The notes: generated by a model from the sequence alone, not told the origin. A stretch of 64,000 nucleotides of DNA from Helicobacter sp. NHP19-012 (GCF_019703325.1 NZ_AP024819.1:1240001-1304000); one strand, 5' to 3'; shown: positions 38,314-49,450, numbered from the stretch's first letter. Program-made: numbers and translations.

Positions 38314-39292
38314 TCCACTCTAGGGCGATTCTAACGGCATTCGTGGCTGCACCCACTCGCAACTGATCGGCGACACACCATAAGTGCAAGCTGTGCGGAT
38401 CGAAGAGATCAGCGCGCACCCTACCTACAAAGGTTTGGTCTGTGCTTGTGGCGGTGATGGGCATGGGGTAGAGTTTTTGCTCGGGGTTATCTACTAAAAC
38501 AATATTAGGTGCATTTTTCAAGACTTCTTGCGCTTCTTTAGCGCTCACGGGATTTTTAAAGCGGATGCTGATGCTCTCGCTGTGGCTTCTTAACACGGGC
38601 ACCCGCACACAAGTGGCACTGATGGCAAAGCTAGCGTGCATGATTTTATGCGTTTCGCGCACCATTTTTAACTCTTCTTTGGTGTATCCATTTGGCATGA
38701 AAATGTCAATTTGGGGGATCACATTTAAGGCTAGTGGGTGGGGAAAGACTTGTGCGTGGGTGCTGCCAGCCATTTGCGCCTTCAACTCTTCTAAGCCCCT
38801 TTTGCCCGCCCCGCTAGCGGCTTGGTAAGTGCTCACCTCAACGCGCTCGATCCCAAAGGCTCTATGCAGGGGGTTTAGCACTTGCACCATTTGGATGGTG
38901 GAGCAATTTGGGTTAGAGATGATATTTTTCGAACAATGGGCTAAATCGTTGGGGTTCACTTCGGGCACCACTAAAGGCACTTCAGGTTCAAGGCGAAAAA
39001 AGCTTGTGTTGTCGATCACCACCGCCCCCGCCTGTGCCGCCATAGGGGCTAGCTGCTCGCTCACCTTAGAGCCTGCGCTAAAAAAGGCGATATCCACCCC
39101 CTCAAAACTCTTAGGCGTGGCTTCTTGTAAGGTGTATTCTTGGCTGAAGGCATGGATTTTCTGCCCTGCACTGCGCACGCTCACAAGGGGCAAAAAACGC
39201 CCGATAGGAAAATTTATTTCTTCTAAAATACTAATCAGCTCCGCACCCACCGCTCCGCTTGCGCCCACTAGGGCAATGTTATAGGTTTTCAT
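38300..39292 (-). CDS. asd: aspartate-semialdehyde dehydrogenase
   Basis: 330 residues. The NADP motif GASGAVGAELISIL at the N-terminus, the active-site Cys in ISNPNCSTIQM near residue 129 and YQAASGAGKRGLEE near 157 are standard for bacterial Asd. It reduces aspartyl phosphate to the semialdehyde used for DAP/lysine, threonine and methionine, and by the CASDH enzyme at 11.8-13.0 kb. Two adjacent ATG codons overlap the hisS stop; I give the second. Same pair as HP1189-HP1190. Confidence 0.95.
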   Translation of the reverse strand: MKTYNIALVGASGAVGAELISILEEINFPIGRFLPLVSVRSAGQKIHAFSQEYTLQEATPKSFEGVDIAFFSAGSKVSEQLAPMAAQAGAVVIDNTSFFRLEPEVPLVVPEVNPNDLAHCSKNIISNPNCSTIQMVQVLNPLHRAFGIERVEVSTYQAASGAGKRGLEELKAQMAGSTHAQVFPHPLALNVIPQIDIFMPNGYTKEELKMVRETHKIMHASFAISATCVRVPVLRSHSESISIRFKNPVSAKEAQEVLKNAPNIVLVDNPEQKLYPMPITATSTDQTFVGRVRADLFDPHSLHLWCVADQLRVGAATNAVRIALEWIKTH

Positions 39293-40599
39293 CATTCGCT
39301 CACCATGCTAAGAGCCCTTAAAAAACTCAAATGGTTGAATTGCACGCCCGTTGTCATGTTTTTTAAGGTTAAACTCTCCTTTTTAACTTCCTCTTCACCG
39401 AGCACCACCACGAACTCATGCCCCTTATGGTTGGCGTAGCTGAAGGGCTTTTTTAATTTTTCGATCTCGGGGTATAGCTCGGTGTTGATCTCGCTTTGGC
39501 GGAACTTTTGAGCGATTTGGCTTGCATAGGCAAAGTGCTCGGCTTGCATGCACACCACTAAAACCCTTGCGCTCGTGGACTTGTTTTCCACCAATTCCAA
39601 CTCCTCTAGTGCGACTAGCAAGCGATCTAGCCCGATAGATGCCCCCACGCCGGGCAGATTTTGGGTGCTAAAGCTCCTAGCTAAATTGTCGTAACGCCCC
39701 CCCGAGCAGACACTGCCTAAACTTGTGAGTTGGCTCAGCGTGGTTTCGTAAATGATCCCCGTGTAATAACCAAGCCCCCTAGCGATAGAAAAGTCCACCC
39801 TAAAATGCTCAGGGTCGATCTCTAAACTTAAGAGCAAGCTAAACAAGTTTTCTAGCTCCTCTAGCCCCTCTTTAACTAAGGGGTGCAGCTCTTTTAAATG
39901 CGCCACGCTTTTAAAGAACTCGGCGCACTCCTCCTCTTGCTTGGTGTTTAAAATCTGTAAAAGGGGTTTAAAGTCTTGGCTAAAATGCTCACCGAGTTCT
40001 AAAAGCACGCCCTCCTGCCCAATCTTGCCGAGTTTATCTACAATCCTTAAGAAGGTTACCACCTCTTCGCTAGAGTTTAAGCCAAAGTGGGCGCACAGCC
40101 CGTTTAGAATTTTGCGGTGATTGATCCACACGCAAAACTCCTCTAAGTCTAGGGCTTTTAAGCTAGAAATGATGACTTGGATCACCTCGCTATCGCACAG
40201 TAGGCTATGGCTGCCGATAAAGTCAAAATCGCATTGCGTGAATTCGCGATAACGCCCTTTTTGTGCCCGCTCCCCCCTAAAGACATTGCCGATCGCATAG
40301 CGTTTAAAGGGCAAACCTAGGGCGTGGTGGTGCTGGGCGATAAAGCGGGCTAGGGGGATGGTTTGATCAAACCTTAGTCCCACTTCTCTTTTGCCATGGT
40401 CTTTAAAAAGGTAGATTTCTTTTTGGATGTCGCCCTCTTCTTGGGTGAGGATGTGGGCGTATTCTAAATGCGGGGTTTCAATGGGCACAAACCCAAAGCT
40501 TTTAAACACACGGGCGAGCTTTTCTAGCACGGCTTGCTTTGCCATCGCCTCTTTGGGGAGTCTGTCCTTAAAACCGCTCAAGGTCTTGGGGGTGATCAT
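39292..40599 (-). CDS. hisS: histidyl-tRNA synthetase
   Basis: 435-residue class II synthetase. Motif 2 region [29 protein letters not shown] near residue 110, the His-specific [12 protein letters not shown] near 270 and the motif 3 [17 protein letters not shown] near 325. Start at 40599 with AAGGA five bases upstream; an upstream frame extension has no such site. An extended -10 on this strand lies at 40632-40627. Confidence 0.95.
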   Translation of the reverse strand: MITPKTLSGFKDRLPKEAMAKQAVLEKLARVFKSFGFVPIETPHLEYAHILTQEEGDIQKEIYLFKDHGKREVGLRFDQTIPLARFIAQHHHALGLPFKRYAIGNVFRGERAQKGRYREFTQCDFDFIGSHSLLCDSEVIQVIISSLKALDLEEFCVWINHRKILNGLCAHFGLNSSEEVVTFLRIVDKLGKIGQEGVLLELGEHFSQDFKPLLQILNTKQEEECAEFFKSVAHLKELHPLVKEGLEELENLFSLLLSLEIDPEHFRVDFSIARGLGYYTGIIYETTLSQLTSLGSVCSGGRYDNLARSFSTQNLPGVGASIGLDRLLVALEELELVENKSTSARVLVVCMQAEHFAYASQIAQKFRQSEINTELYPEIEKLKKPFSYANHKGHEFVVVLGEEEVKKESLTLKNMTTGVQFNHLSFLRALSMVSE

Positions 40600-40626
40600 C
40601 GCTGTCCTTATGTCAAATAGGAGGTT

Positions 40627-40632
40627 ATTATA
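40627..40632 (-). promoter_or_regulatory. extended -10 of hisS-asd
   Basis: TGCTATAAT on the minus strand about 28 bases before the hisS ATG. Confidence 0.55.
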
Positions 40633-40723
40633 GCAATTAATCCATAATAACGGCAGCTTAATATAGGTATTTGTTTGCAAAAATTAGTTAGGATAGGCAT
40701 TGTAATCCGTTACAAAGGTTGCT

Positions 40724-41533
40724 ATGCCTCCCATTTATGTTTTAGACATTGAAACGGTGCCTAGTCTCGCCCTCATTGCCAAGCACTGCCCTGAATGTGT
40801 CAGCGATGACTCTCTACAAACTTGTGATAATTTTTTTAAGTGGTGTGAAGATAAGTATAAAAATACCTTTCCCCCTTTGTTTTTTCACCAGATTGTGAGC
40901 ATTGCTTGCGTGATTGCCAAGCCGGATTTATCTTTTAAGAGTGTTGGCAATTTTGGCAAGGGGAGCAGTGATGAAAAGGCTCTTGTGGCGGATTTTTTGG
41001 CGTTTTTCAATAGGCACCAGCCCCAGCTCGTGACTTTTAATGGGCGGATGTTTGACTTGCCCCTTTTAATGCTAAAGGCCTTAGCTTACAACCTAAACGC
41101 CCACGCCTTTTACAACGAAAAAAGCAAATGGGAGAACTACCGCTACCGCTACAGCGAAGAGTGGCACACGGATCTACTCGATAGTTTTACGCATTTTGGT
41201 CCGGCCAAAGGGCTTAGTTTAGATGGGGTTTGTGCCATGTGTGGGCTACCCGGCAAATTTGATGTGAGTGGGGATCAAGTCTATAAACTTTTCTACCAAG
41301 AGTCTCCCCAGCTTGAGCGCATCAATAGCTATTGCCAAAGCGATGTGCTCAACACCTATTGGCTCTATCTCAAGTACCTTGTGAGTCAGGGTAAAATCAC
41401 AGAAGAGAATTACTTAATCCTTTTGCACTCTCTTAAAGATAATTTACCCGCACAACAACCCTACACCCCCATCTTTACTGAGGCTCTTGAAGCCGAACTA
41501 ACCCAAGAAATCCAAAAGGAAGACCATGTTTAA
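40724..41533 (+). CDS. DnaQ-like 3'-5' exonuclease domain protein (PolB-exo type)
   Basis: 269 residues. ExoI YVLDIETVPS gives the first two metal acids; ExoII is TFNGRMFDLPLL near residue 105; the third block is SYCQSDVLNTYWLYL near 205. The pattern fits the predicted 3'-5' exonuclease family related to the proofreading domain of polymerase B, standing alone with no polymerase domain. A role in repair or RNA processing is likely but unproved. Overlaps the next gene by eight bases. Confidence 0.82.
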   Translation: MPPIYVLDIETVPSLALIAKHCPECVSDDSLQTCDNFFKWCEDKYKNTFPPLFFHQIVSIACVIAKPDLSFKSVGNFGKGSSDEKALVADFLAFFNRHQPQLVTFNGRMFDLPLLMLKALAYNLNAHAFYNEKSKWENYRYRYSEEWHTDLLDSFTHFGPAKGLSLDGVCAMCGLPGKFDVSGDQVYKLFYQESPQLERINSYCQSDVLNTYWLYLKYLVSQGKITEENYLILLHSLKDNLPAQQPYTPIFTEALEAELTQEIQKEDHV

Positions 41534-41948
41534 AACTTTACTCGCCTTAAGTCTTGTGAGCGCACTCAGTGCCTCTAGTTTGCAATTTGAAATCACCTAC
41601 AAACCCCAAGGAGGTAAGATGATTGGGACGATGTTAGATCGCACGATTTTAACAATCGTCTCACTCAACGATCAGGATGTACTGATAAAAAAGGTGATCC
41701 CCAACCGGGGTAATTCTTGCACAATTGTGCGTAAGGTCGGGAATAATCTCAAAGAAAAATTTGAGAAAGGTCCGCTCTTTAACCACACCTTAAAATATGC
41801 ACAAAAAATCGCCTATCGCCTAAAATGTGACCCCTCCCAGTTTTTAGAAGTGGAGATTGTTACCGACAAAGGCACTTATACAAAAAGTTTCGTTAGAATA
41901 CACGGGAGGTTGGAGTTTTTAATCATTTTTGCCGTTTGCACCTATTAA
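41526..41948 (+). CDS. exported hypothetical protein
   Basis: 140 residues with signal peptide MFKTLLALSLVSALSASS. The mature part has beta-rich segments, with cysteines at NSCTIV and LKCDPS that could pair in the periplasm. The last 16 residues (ending LIIFAVCTY) are hydrophobic and unlike the rest, so the C-terminus may be altered where the A/T-rich accessory region begins. Start overlaps the exonuclease gene, so it is probably co-translated. No family recognised. Confidence 0.6.
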   Translation: MFKTLLALSLVSALSASSLQFEITYKPQGGKMIGTMLDRTILTIVSLNDQDVLIKKVIPNRGNSCTIVRKVGNNLKEKFEKGPLFNHTLKYAQKIAYRLKCDPSQFLEVEIVTDKGTYTKSFVRIHGRLEFLIIFAVCTY

Positions 41949-42589
41949 TCTCTATCCTTAGTTTGGGCGTGCCTCCGTGTTTTGTGTTTTTGTCTAACTT
42001 TGTGAGTTAGAATTTATTAGATCAGATCAATAGAACGCCATGGTTTTCGCTTTTTCTGTGATTGTTTTGCAACTATGGGCACAAGCAAGGCGTAAGGATT
42101 GGAAAAACGGAATTATTGCACAAGAGTGGCTAATAAACATAACCTAAGACCATTGTACCTAAAAAGATTAGGCGTTATCCATAGGTGCGCCATTATAGTA
42201 GCATGTACTATCATATACAGTGCCACACTCGTGTTCCTAAAAATTAGCATACAAACATACAAAACCAAACGGATTTTCTAGGCAATCTAGTAAACTTTCA
42301 TAAAAAGGTAGGCCAAAAGTCAAAAACACTATATCTTGCAAAAAAACACTCTAGAAAGACCCCTAGTTCGTTTGTTTAAAAACAAATCATGACCATTATC
42401 TCTTGTGTTGGTTATTCAAAAGGTTTGATTGTGGTATGGCTGTTTTTTTATAAGTTGAAAACGCACCAGTCTAGTTCACCAACCAACTATATTCTGCCTA
42501 ACCCCCAAGTTTTACAACTGCCTAGCCACCCTTAAAAAACCTCGCTTAAAAAACCAATTCTCCCATGTCAGCAGCACACATTTACCCCT
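41949..42589. other. non-coding boundary of A/T-rich region
   Basis: About 640 bases with no supportable gene. A 60-codon frame at 42099-42281 has no ribosome site and no recognisable sequence. Base composition drops from the G/C-rich core to clearly A/T-rich here, marking the left edge of the accessory segment. Confidence 0.5.
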
Positions 42590-43062
42590 TTGAATAAGAT
42601 TTACTTTGTTTTTGATGAAATCAATGCTAGCAAAGACATCAATACGGATTTTGCTAAAAGTGCGCATGCCACCCGTTTTAGAGAATATAAAAATCTCTTG
42701 GCATGGTGTGATCTTTTCTTACGCCGAAAATTTTTAACTCCTTATAGTGGAAAAAGCCGAGCTTACACTCTCTTATTTCCTATGGAGGAGCTTTTTGAGT
42801 CTTTGTGGGGGAATGGTTAAAAAGAAGTTTAAAAGATTACCATGTGGGCTTGCAAAAGAAAAATGCAAAATATCTCGCAAGGGATAAAAATTTTAAGGAT
42901 TACTTTGAGTTACGCCCAGACATTGTACTTCAAAACCAAGAGAAAGTTTTGATTTTAGACACCAAATGGAAAATCATCAAAGGACAAGAAAAGATTTCAC
43001 GAGAAGATCGTTACCAAATGTGGGCTTATGCGAGCAAATATGCATCTATTGAATTGAATTAA
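42590..43062 (+). pseudogene. C-terminal fragment of McrC-like restriction subunit
   Basis: The fragment keeps the C-terminal half of McrC: KNLLAWCDLFLRRKFLTPYSG, FPMEELFE, then after a one-base shift near 42805 FVGEWLKRSL, followed by the PD-(D/E)xK nuclease core LRPDIVL and LILDTKWK and the late motif DRYQMWAYASKY. The N-terminal half and any McrB GTPase are missing. The frame break is repaired by one extra T at the TCTTTG run. Relic of a modified-DNA restriction system. Confidence 0.8.
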
Positions 43063-43333
43063 AAGACAAGAAACGGGTAATTGCAGCAGTGGTCTTAGAA
43101 ACCTTGCTCTATTTTACCGCTATAGCATATATGTTTTCTGACCCCAAAATGCAATACATTTATTTCACCTTAAATATTGTTCCAAGGTCAATCTATGTTG
43201 CGCCTTGATTTTGTCGATTTTGGAGCTCTATTAAAGCAACTAAAACGCTTCTTTTGAAAAATTTTAAAGTTTCTTAAATATAGATAAAAACAACCTAGTG
43301 TCCTGCTCGGAAAAACTGAGCACAGACGACTTT

Positions 43334-45181
43334 CTAGTTTCCAAACAGCACTGCGTAGGAAGCATAGAGGTTGAAGTTATGGAAAGTTTCATGGACAAGA
43401 AAATGGGTAGACCCCGCTTGTAAATCGATCGTCCTATGAATCAAAGGACTGCTCACACCTAATCTAAGGATATTGTTTCCAACCTGAAATCTGAGCCCTG
43501 CGTTCCAATGGAGATTAAACGAATACTTCCAATGCGTCTGGAGAGTTCTTGTAGTTAAAAAATAGTGGTTATTTGTTCCCAATAACCCCAAGAACAGACC
43601 GCAATAAAGACCACTTTGGGTTGCGGGGGCTTTGAAATCATAGAGGAAATCCCCTCCTAGAGTCGCCTGCGCACCTTGCATACGCTTAAAGACGAGGTTT
43701 TTTTGGAAGAGAGGGCTTCGCATCCACTCATATCCTGCGCTTGCCTGCATAGAAAACCCTAGACGGCGGCCAAAGAAATGTTGGTACCCAGCGATCAAAC
43801 TCGTGTTATAACCCACATTGGAATAGAATTTAGAGGCCCCATTGATAGTGTCCACGAAACTGCCTAAATTAGCATGGACGGCACTTGAAGTTGTATGCTG
43901 GGTAGGCACGCTTGTTACAGCCTTAATGGTGGCGACTGTGTTAGCATCTTTGATACCGGTAGCGTAGTTTATGTATGAAAAGCTAAATTTACCGCTTGGA
44001 ACAGTAGGGGCTTTGAACACAGAGTCAGCGGTGGGGATCACGGTTGTGTATGCACTACCAGTGAAAACTTGCCGAGCAACACTAAAATTAGTCCTATATA
44101 CCTCAGAAAGTTGCCCTTTTAAATATGCAATCCTGCTTGGGTCTCTCAGCTTCCCTATCTCATCAAGCTGACTTACAAACCAAGTTTCACAAGCAACAAG
44201 CCCCAACAAGTTCAGATCATGCAGATCCCTGCTAACATGCAATTTGTCCAATAAACCTAAGAAAGCTCTTTCAAAACCATGGTTGTAGACAGACTCTCCC
44301 AAGCCATCCACTTTGATAACTCTAGAACCTCCCTCATTCATGGCTATGTGATAATCCGTCCTAGGTGTGCCTTCTCTGTAATGCGGATCCGCATTTATTA
44401 GCTTATTTAGGTCATCATGGACTTGAGCAACACCATCTACACTGGCATCGCGTGCAGCAGCACTCTTAAGATCGTCAACTAGCTTATTTCGCTTAGCTGT
44501 ATAGTTCGCAAAATTATTGTCGTATGCTTGTTTATCTTGCTGATAAACACTTTGTGCCCGTTTGTACTGCTCGTTGTTTAAAGCGAGCTGCTGGTTGTAA
44601 TCACTGACCTCGCTTGCGAGTTTTTTCTCAAACCCTCTTAGCGATGTTAGAGTGTTGGAATACTGCTCGATGATCTCTTGATTAGCTTTTATTGTATCTG
44701 CTGGCATCCCTGCAACATTCACCACGACCTGAAGGGCTTGGATTTCTGCCTCAATTCTTTCTTGCAACTCATTGCACTTGCCCACACTATCAGCAACATT
44801 TATTGAAGATAGAGTGCTGGGCACTTTATCACTAACCCCCACTTTAGCCACTTCTGTATTGAGAGTGTCTAAAGCTTGAACTAATTTCTGCAAATCCTTT
44901 TTAAGCACAGCTTGCAAGGATGTAACATCAGAGCGCTGGACCATGCTTGATAAATCTGCATATTTAGCATATTTAGCATTCTTAGGAGAAAGACTACTAG
45001 CAACCGATTTATTTATTGTATTTGGGGATGTGGGGACATCCTGGTAAGTAGAAAGAACCTCGTTTTTAGCCCCAAAACTACCGCCAATGAAGAACCCGTT
45101 GCGAATATCCTCGCATGCCAAAGGACTCAAGGATACACACAAGCACACAGACAAGCTTTGATAGAGTTTGCGTTTTTCCAT
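43334..45181 (-). CDS. Hop-like Helicobacter outer membrane protein
   Basis: 615 residues. Signal peptide (LYQSLSVCLCVSLSPLA), then CEDIRNGFFIGGSFG, the typical NGFF-type N-terminus of the Helicobacter OMP superfamily. The middle 300 residues are Ala/Asn/Gln-rich helical passenger with many charged residues; the last ~200 form a beta-barrel ending with alternating aromatics (HNFNLYASYAVLFGN). Such proteins serve as porins or adhesins; ligand unknown. GGAGG seven bases upstream of ATG. Longer passenger than minimal Hop proteins, closer in size to adhesin types. Confidence 0.85.
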   Translation of the reverse strand: MEKRKLYQSLSVCLCVSLSPLACEDIRNGFFIGGSFGAKNEVLSTYQDVPTSPNTINKSVASSLSPKNAKYAKYADLSSMVQRSDVTSLQAVLKKDLQKLVQALDTLNTEVAKVGVSDKVPSTLSSINVADSVGKCNELQERIEAEIQALQVVVNVAGMPADTIKANQEIIEQYSNTLTSLRGFEKKLASEVSDYNQQLALNNEQYKRAQSVYQQDKQAYDNNFANYTAKRNKLVDDLKSAAARDASVDGVAQVHDDLNKLINADPHYREGTPRTDYHIAMNEGGSRVIKVDGLGESVYNHGFERAFLGLLDKLHVSRDLHDLNLLGLVACETWFVSQLDEIGKLRDPSRIAYLKGQLSEVYRTNFSVARQVFTGSAYTTVIPTADSVFKAPTVPSGKFSFSYINYATGIKDANTVATIKAVTSVPTQHTTSSAVHANLGSFVDTINGASKFYSNVGYNTSLIAGYQHFFGRRLGFSMQASAGYEWMRSPLFQKNLVFKRMQGAQATLGGDFLYDFKAPATQSGLYCGLFLGLLGTNNHYFLTTRTLQTHWKYSFNLHWNAGLRFQVGNNILRLGVSSPLIHRTIDLQAGSTHFLVHETFHNFNLYASYAVLFGN

Positions 45182-45949
45182 GAAAGACCTCCATTTCTCA
45201 AGGTGTAGCTAACCGTCTACATCTCGATTGCACTTAATGTAACAAAAAATTCGCAGTTTTAACTAAAAAATGTTTCAAAAATGTCAATATTTAAATTAAA
45301 GGACCTAAAGTAGTTAAAAAATGTTACTAAAATAAACATATATTGCTTTTATTACTATATAAACCAGAAACAGGGATTTAAACAAAACCCCAAAGCACAA
45401 GAGTCTAACATGAAGCCAAGCCAAACTTGCACTCTTGTGGGTCAGCCCCCAAACCCCCAAAAGAGGGCTTTGAAGTGAGAATTAGGGTTTTGGTTTAGAA
45501 TATCTACAATTGTGGGGTAATCACGTATTTGGGGAGTGTGAAGAAACTGATTAATTAGGACAATCTGGTCCTTGGAGAGTAGGACAAAAAGAAATGATAA
45601 AGTGAATAGTGTTAAAGCACTTTTAAAGGGTCATAGAGCGCAAGTTTAGGGGTACTCCATACCCACAAAATCGATTGTAGCAATCTTAAAGCGTTCTAAA
45701 TCCATCACATTGACACGTTGATCTTGATCATAGAAATCACACAATTGTAAAAGAACAAATGACTATGTGGTGTAAAAATTTCTTATTCTATGGGGATGCA
45801 AAAGTGATCTTTGGATCAATTTGTTACCGAAATGCTTATTTGTGCCTACTTGTACATAATTCTTTCCCCTTTGATTAAAATCCGCCCAAACACCCCATGA
45901 TTGAAGTGGTCATTGGATTTCATGTAAAAAATGGAGTATATTAGTTTTT
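45182..45949. other. A/T-rich intergenic region holding the left inverted repeat
   Basis: Divergent region between the OMP gene and the SIR2 gene. No gene seen. 45470-45660 is a diverged inverted copy of 49725-49930. A/T-rich blocks near 45300-45360 probably contain the OMP promoter. Confidence 0.55.
45470..45660 (+). repeat. left copy of ~190-bp diverged inverted repeat
   Basis: Aligns with the reverse complement of 49725-49930 along its length, roughly 70 percent by eye. Shared blocks in order are TTTGAAGTGAG, GTTTTG, GTGGGGTAATCA, CTTGGAGA or CTCTGGAGA, GGACAA/AGACAA and AAGTTTAGGGGT. It is too long and ordered for chance. Confidence 0.7.
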
Positions 45950-48341
45950 ATGAGCGACAACGATCAATACAAAAGACTCATTAAAGAATCACTAAAGAAT
46001 ATTAGAAAAGCGCACGATGAAAACTACTTGAGCATTTTCGCTGGTGCTGGAATCAGTGCTGGTTCTGGGTTGCCGTCATGGAAAAAATTGATAGATATCC
46101 TTGCAAAGGAGATTTATGGCGTAGAAAAAAATGAAGACCCTCTTGTTCTTGCTGAAAAATTTTTTAATGAGAATGGACATATCAATTACTACAAGAAATT
46201 AAAAAATCTAATCACTAGTCGTGCCAAACCAAATGTTCTACATTCAGAAATTGTCAAACTCAATCCTAAAAATCTTATCACGACAAACTGGGACAATCTG
46301 TTCGAACAGGCCATTGATGAAGAAGGTATGTTTTTTGATGTCATAAAGACCGATACAGAAATTAGAACTCCCACGGGTTGGCCAAAATTCATCAAGATGC
46401 ACGGAAGCTTAGATAGGGAAAATATTGTCTTCCGCGAAAAAGACTATTTAGAATACAGCCAGAATTTTCCACTCATTGAGAATTATATCAAGGGAGTATT
46501 CTCCACAGATGTTGTTATCTTGGTTGGCTACTCTCTAGGTGATCCAAATGTCAAACAAATCATTTCTTGGGTGAATTTTCACTCGAACAATGCAAAACAA
46601 GATCGGGGTCAAAATGGTGTAAAGACGATTTATTTCATCAAGACAAATGCTGCATTTGATCCGATTGAATTTAGGTTCTACGAAAACAAAAATATTCATG
46701 TTTTATATCTTAGTGAGTTCTTTGATAAAAAGGCAGAAAATGAAAATTCAGGGCATGAAAGTGAACTAAAAAATTTCTTTGACGAAATCAAAAAAGAGAA
46801 GAGATATGATACAGCATTCGTTCTAGACAGTGAAGAGATAAGGGAAATAGATAATATCCTTACACATTTTGATTTTAGCGCATTAAGTAAAAAGATCGAT
46901 GATTTAACGATATTCAAAAATGCATCATTCAAAAACGAACTTTTGAAATGTTTCTTACTTTTTGAAAACCACACCGATGACAAAGATATAGAGAAAATCC
47001 ACCCACTATATAGAAAAATATCAAAAAAGCTCTTAAAAATAGAGAGTTAAAAATATGGTTTTTAAGCGAATCTAACAGATACATTAGATTCTATCCTAGT
47101 AAGTACAGCGAACAAGACTTTTGTGAGTGGAAGGAAAAATTCTTAGGGTTACCATCAGATGAAATGAACAAAATAACCTTCATTACTCATCTTCAAAGTC
47201 GCTTTGATGAACAACTTATCGAGATATATCATTATCTAATGCGAATTTTAAAAAAACGTTCGTATAGAGAAAATGATTGGTTTTACATGGAAACAATCGA
47301 GCCCGAATCCCTTTTTCTCACGATCACAGAGACTCCAGCTCAAAAAAGGCATTACGCGTACTCCAAGATTTTGATCAGAACAGAATTGGCAATTGTCTGG
47401 CCATTCCAAGATCTGAAGAACGTAGAGCTATTTATATAAGAACCCTTGAGTGTTGTTGGTGTGCAACAAGTTTTGGTGAATTCTCCGTAAATGAAAAAAT
47501 TTTTAGTTACAGCATTAGGTATTTTTACACTACGGAACTATGTGATATTTTTCGAATACACTTTGCTAATTATTCGGCTTTTCGGATTAAAATCGATCAG
47601 GAATTTTTGAAGGAAGTTTTTACAAATATTTGTCATAGTTTCAAAGGGTGTGGAAGTTTTACATCTAGAAACAGCGAGTGGTTTAACAACTTCCTTTTAC
47701 TGGCATCACATTGCGCGCTCGAACAAAACACTCTTGAGAGGATATTAGAGGAAGTTAATGACAAAATCAAGGAAGGCTGGATGGGTTCTACTCATTATGG
47801 TCAACTTGAAGAATTTATATTCGGACAATTTGAGAATGATACGCTCAATTGGCACAAATGTTTAGATTTGGTGCTATCTTTTCTTAATCTTTTTGTTGAA
47901 AATAAGGCGAAATTGAATGATTGTGGTATGGCAGCGGAGTCAATTTTTCCAATGATACTAGGAAAGATACAAAGGATCGATGCAACACACAAAAATCTGA
48001 TTATCGACTTTTTAGATACCATCCATCGAAACCGCAAATATGTCTGTGTATTTGACACTAGCGAAATTAGGAGGTTTAACAAAATTAGCGAATCTAGCCC
48101 TACTCCAAAACCACCTCTCAACCTAAAAAACTTTAAAGTTAAAGCAATAGAAATCAGAAACAACCCTCCTTTCCTCCCCCTCATCAAAGCCCTTTACCAA
48201 TCCAACAATGAGGATGTCAAAGAGGCAATCAAAGAAAAATTGCAGGACATCCTAAACAATAGGAAAAAATATAGGCAAACTAAGGCGAGCTCAAAATATT
48301 GCGCATGGCTTGAGGAGCTAGCCGAAGAACTAAACAAATAG
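45950..48341 (+). CDS. SIR2-domain protein, probable anti-phage defence effector, frame broken twice
   Basis: First frame (366 residues) is a SIR2 domain: FAGAGISAGSGLPSW for NAD binding, TTNWDNLFEQA, the catalytic-type His in KMHGSLDRENIVF, and LVGYSLGDPNVKQI. A6 runs at 47023-47028 and 47342-47347 interrupt a continuous coding stretch: one extra A in each gives a single 797-residue protein, and the resulting length is an exact multiple of three. The ~430-residue C-terminal part has no motif I recognise. SIR2 effectors in defence systems degrade NAD+ on infection. No second defence gene is adjacent, so it may act alone. A/T-rich codons unlike the core imply horizontal transfer. Confidence 0.72.
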
Positions 48342-48415
48342 CAGTTCCATGCAATTTATGTGTCTTAAGATATTGTGACTTCTAGTGGGCGCTCTGCATA
48401 GGATCGAATTTCAAG

Positions 48416-48726
48416 CCTTATAGGCTCTAGCAAGCATAGTTTCTTGGGTTTGGTGTTGCGCTTGCTTTTCGTGTATTTCTGTGAGATGGTCGATCACATA
48501 TTCAAGGTGTCTTAATGTAGTGCGTGCAGAAAGCATCGCAGTCCTTTTTGGCTAACTCGGCTAGTTTTGCTTCAATATTTGCGACCAAATCGTTTTGGGT
48601 AGGTGTGGATTTTGTTTCATCCAAGTTTTTAGCTCTACAATCACTTTTGACAGCGTTTTTGGTTTGGGGGTATATCCACGAGGTTTTCAAGCCATCGCAT
48701 TCTTGTAGCTCTAATGTGTGTCGCAA
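48416..48726 (-). pseudogene. broken small gene downstream of decayed replication initiator
   Basis: The frame from 48726 reads LELQECDGLKTSW ... TQNDLVANIEAKLAELAKKDCDAFCTHY and then shifts into LRHLEYVIDHLTEIHEKQA, ending LARAYKA near 48416. Together this would be a helical protein of about 100 residues. It lies in the same orientation just after the rep remnant, so it is probably a second plasmid-derived gene. I do not recognise the family. Confidence 0.4.
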
Positions 48727-48786
48727 TGTTTATGGTTGCTCATTTATTTTTTTGATAACCTGATTGGACTATTTGTTCTAATAAAC

Positions 48787-49390
48787 TTATTTGTTAAGAA
48801 AGATGGTACTTTTCTCTTGAAACACTTGGCCATCTTTGTAGTGTTTGATTAAAAACTCATATCCCTCTTGGACGGGTTTAGGAATCTCATATTCGATCAC
48901 GCGGACTAGTTTAATTTTTTCGGATATCCCCATCAGCTCTCTAAACTTCATCCACTCCATCTTAGAAAGCACGCCTATGCTTTTCCATTACTTGGGAATA
49001 CGATACAAGATCTTAGTATATTTACTACAGATGTTCTGAAACTTTAAAAGCTCGAAGAAGTGAAATTAGCATTCAAAAAGTTGAGAAAGTAACCAAAGTA
49101 AGGCATATTAACTTGGATTTCCATGCTCTTAACCCGGGTCTTTTTAGTGTCGTTGTAGTTGATACGGAATCTTTTAAAGAACATGATGTTCTCTTTAGTG
49201 CGTGGGAAAGAATCCAAAAGTTAGCCACACGAATGTTTTTCCAAAGCTTTTCAACAATCTTAGAGAGATTGTCAAGACTCACCTTGGTTTCAGCTCCTAC
49301 CATCGTACCAATATCATCTACATTAAACACTAGAGGCTCATCTTGTTTATCTTTTGAGTTTATTAAAGGTTGTAAAAAGTAAATTCGTTT
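48787..49390 (-). pseudogene. decayed plasmid replication initiator, inverted second copy
   Basis: Minus-strand fragments match the rep gene at 50189-51289 segment by segment: KDKQDEPLVFNVDDIGTM, KIVEKLWKNIRVANFW, FRINYNDTKKTRVKSMEIQ, VNMPYFGYFLNFLNANFT and SKMEWMKFRELMGISEKIKLVRVIE. Frameshifts and in-frame stops separate them, so it is dead. The opposed orientation to the better copy points to duplication or recombination of integrated plasmid DNA. Confidence 0.8.
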
Positions 49391-49450
49391 CCAGTGCCTA
49401 CTTTAGCAAAAGACTTAAGCATCGCCAATCGAGGGTAGATTATCATGTAC

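Noticed and set aside
42099..42281. 60-residue hypothetical protein in the A/T-rich gap
   Set aside because: No ribosome site, no recognised features; chance length in this composition.
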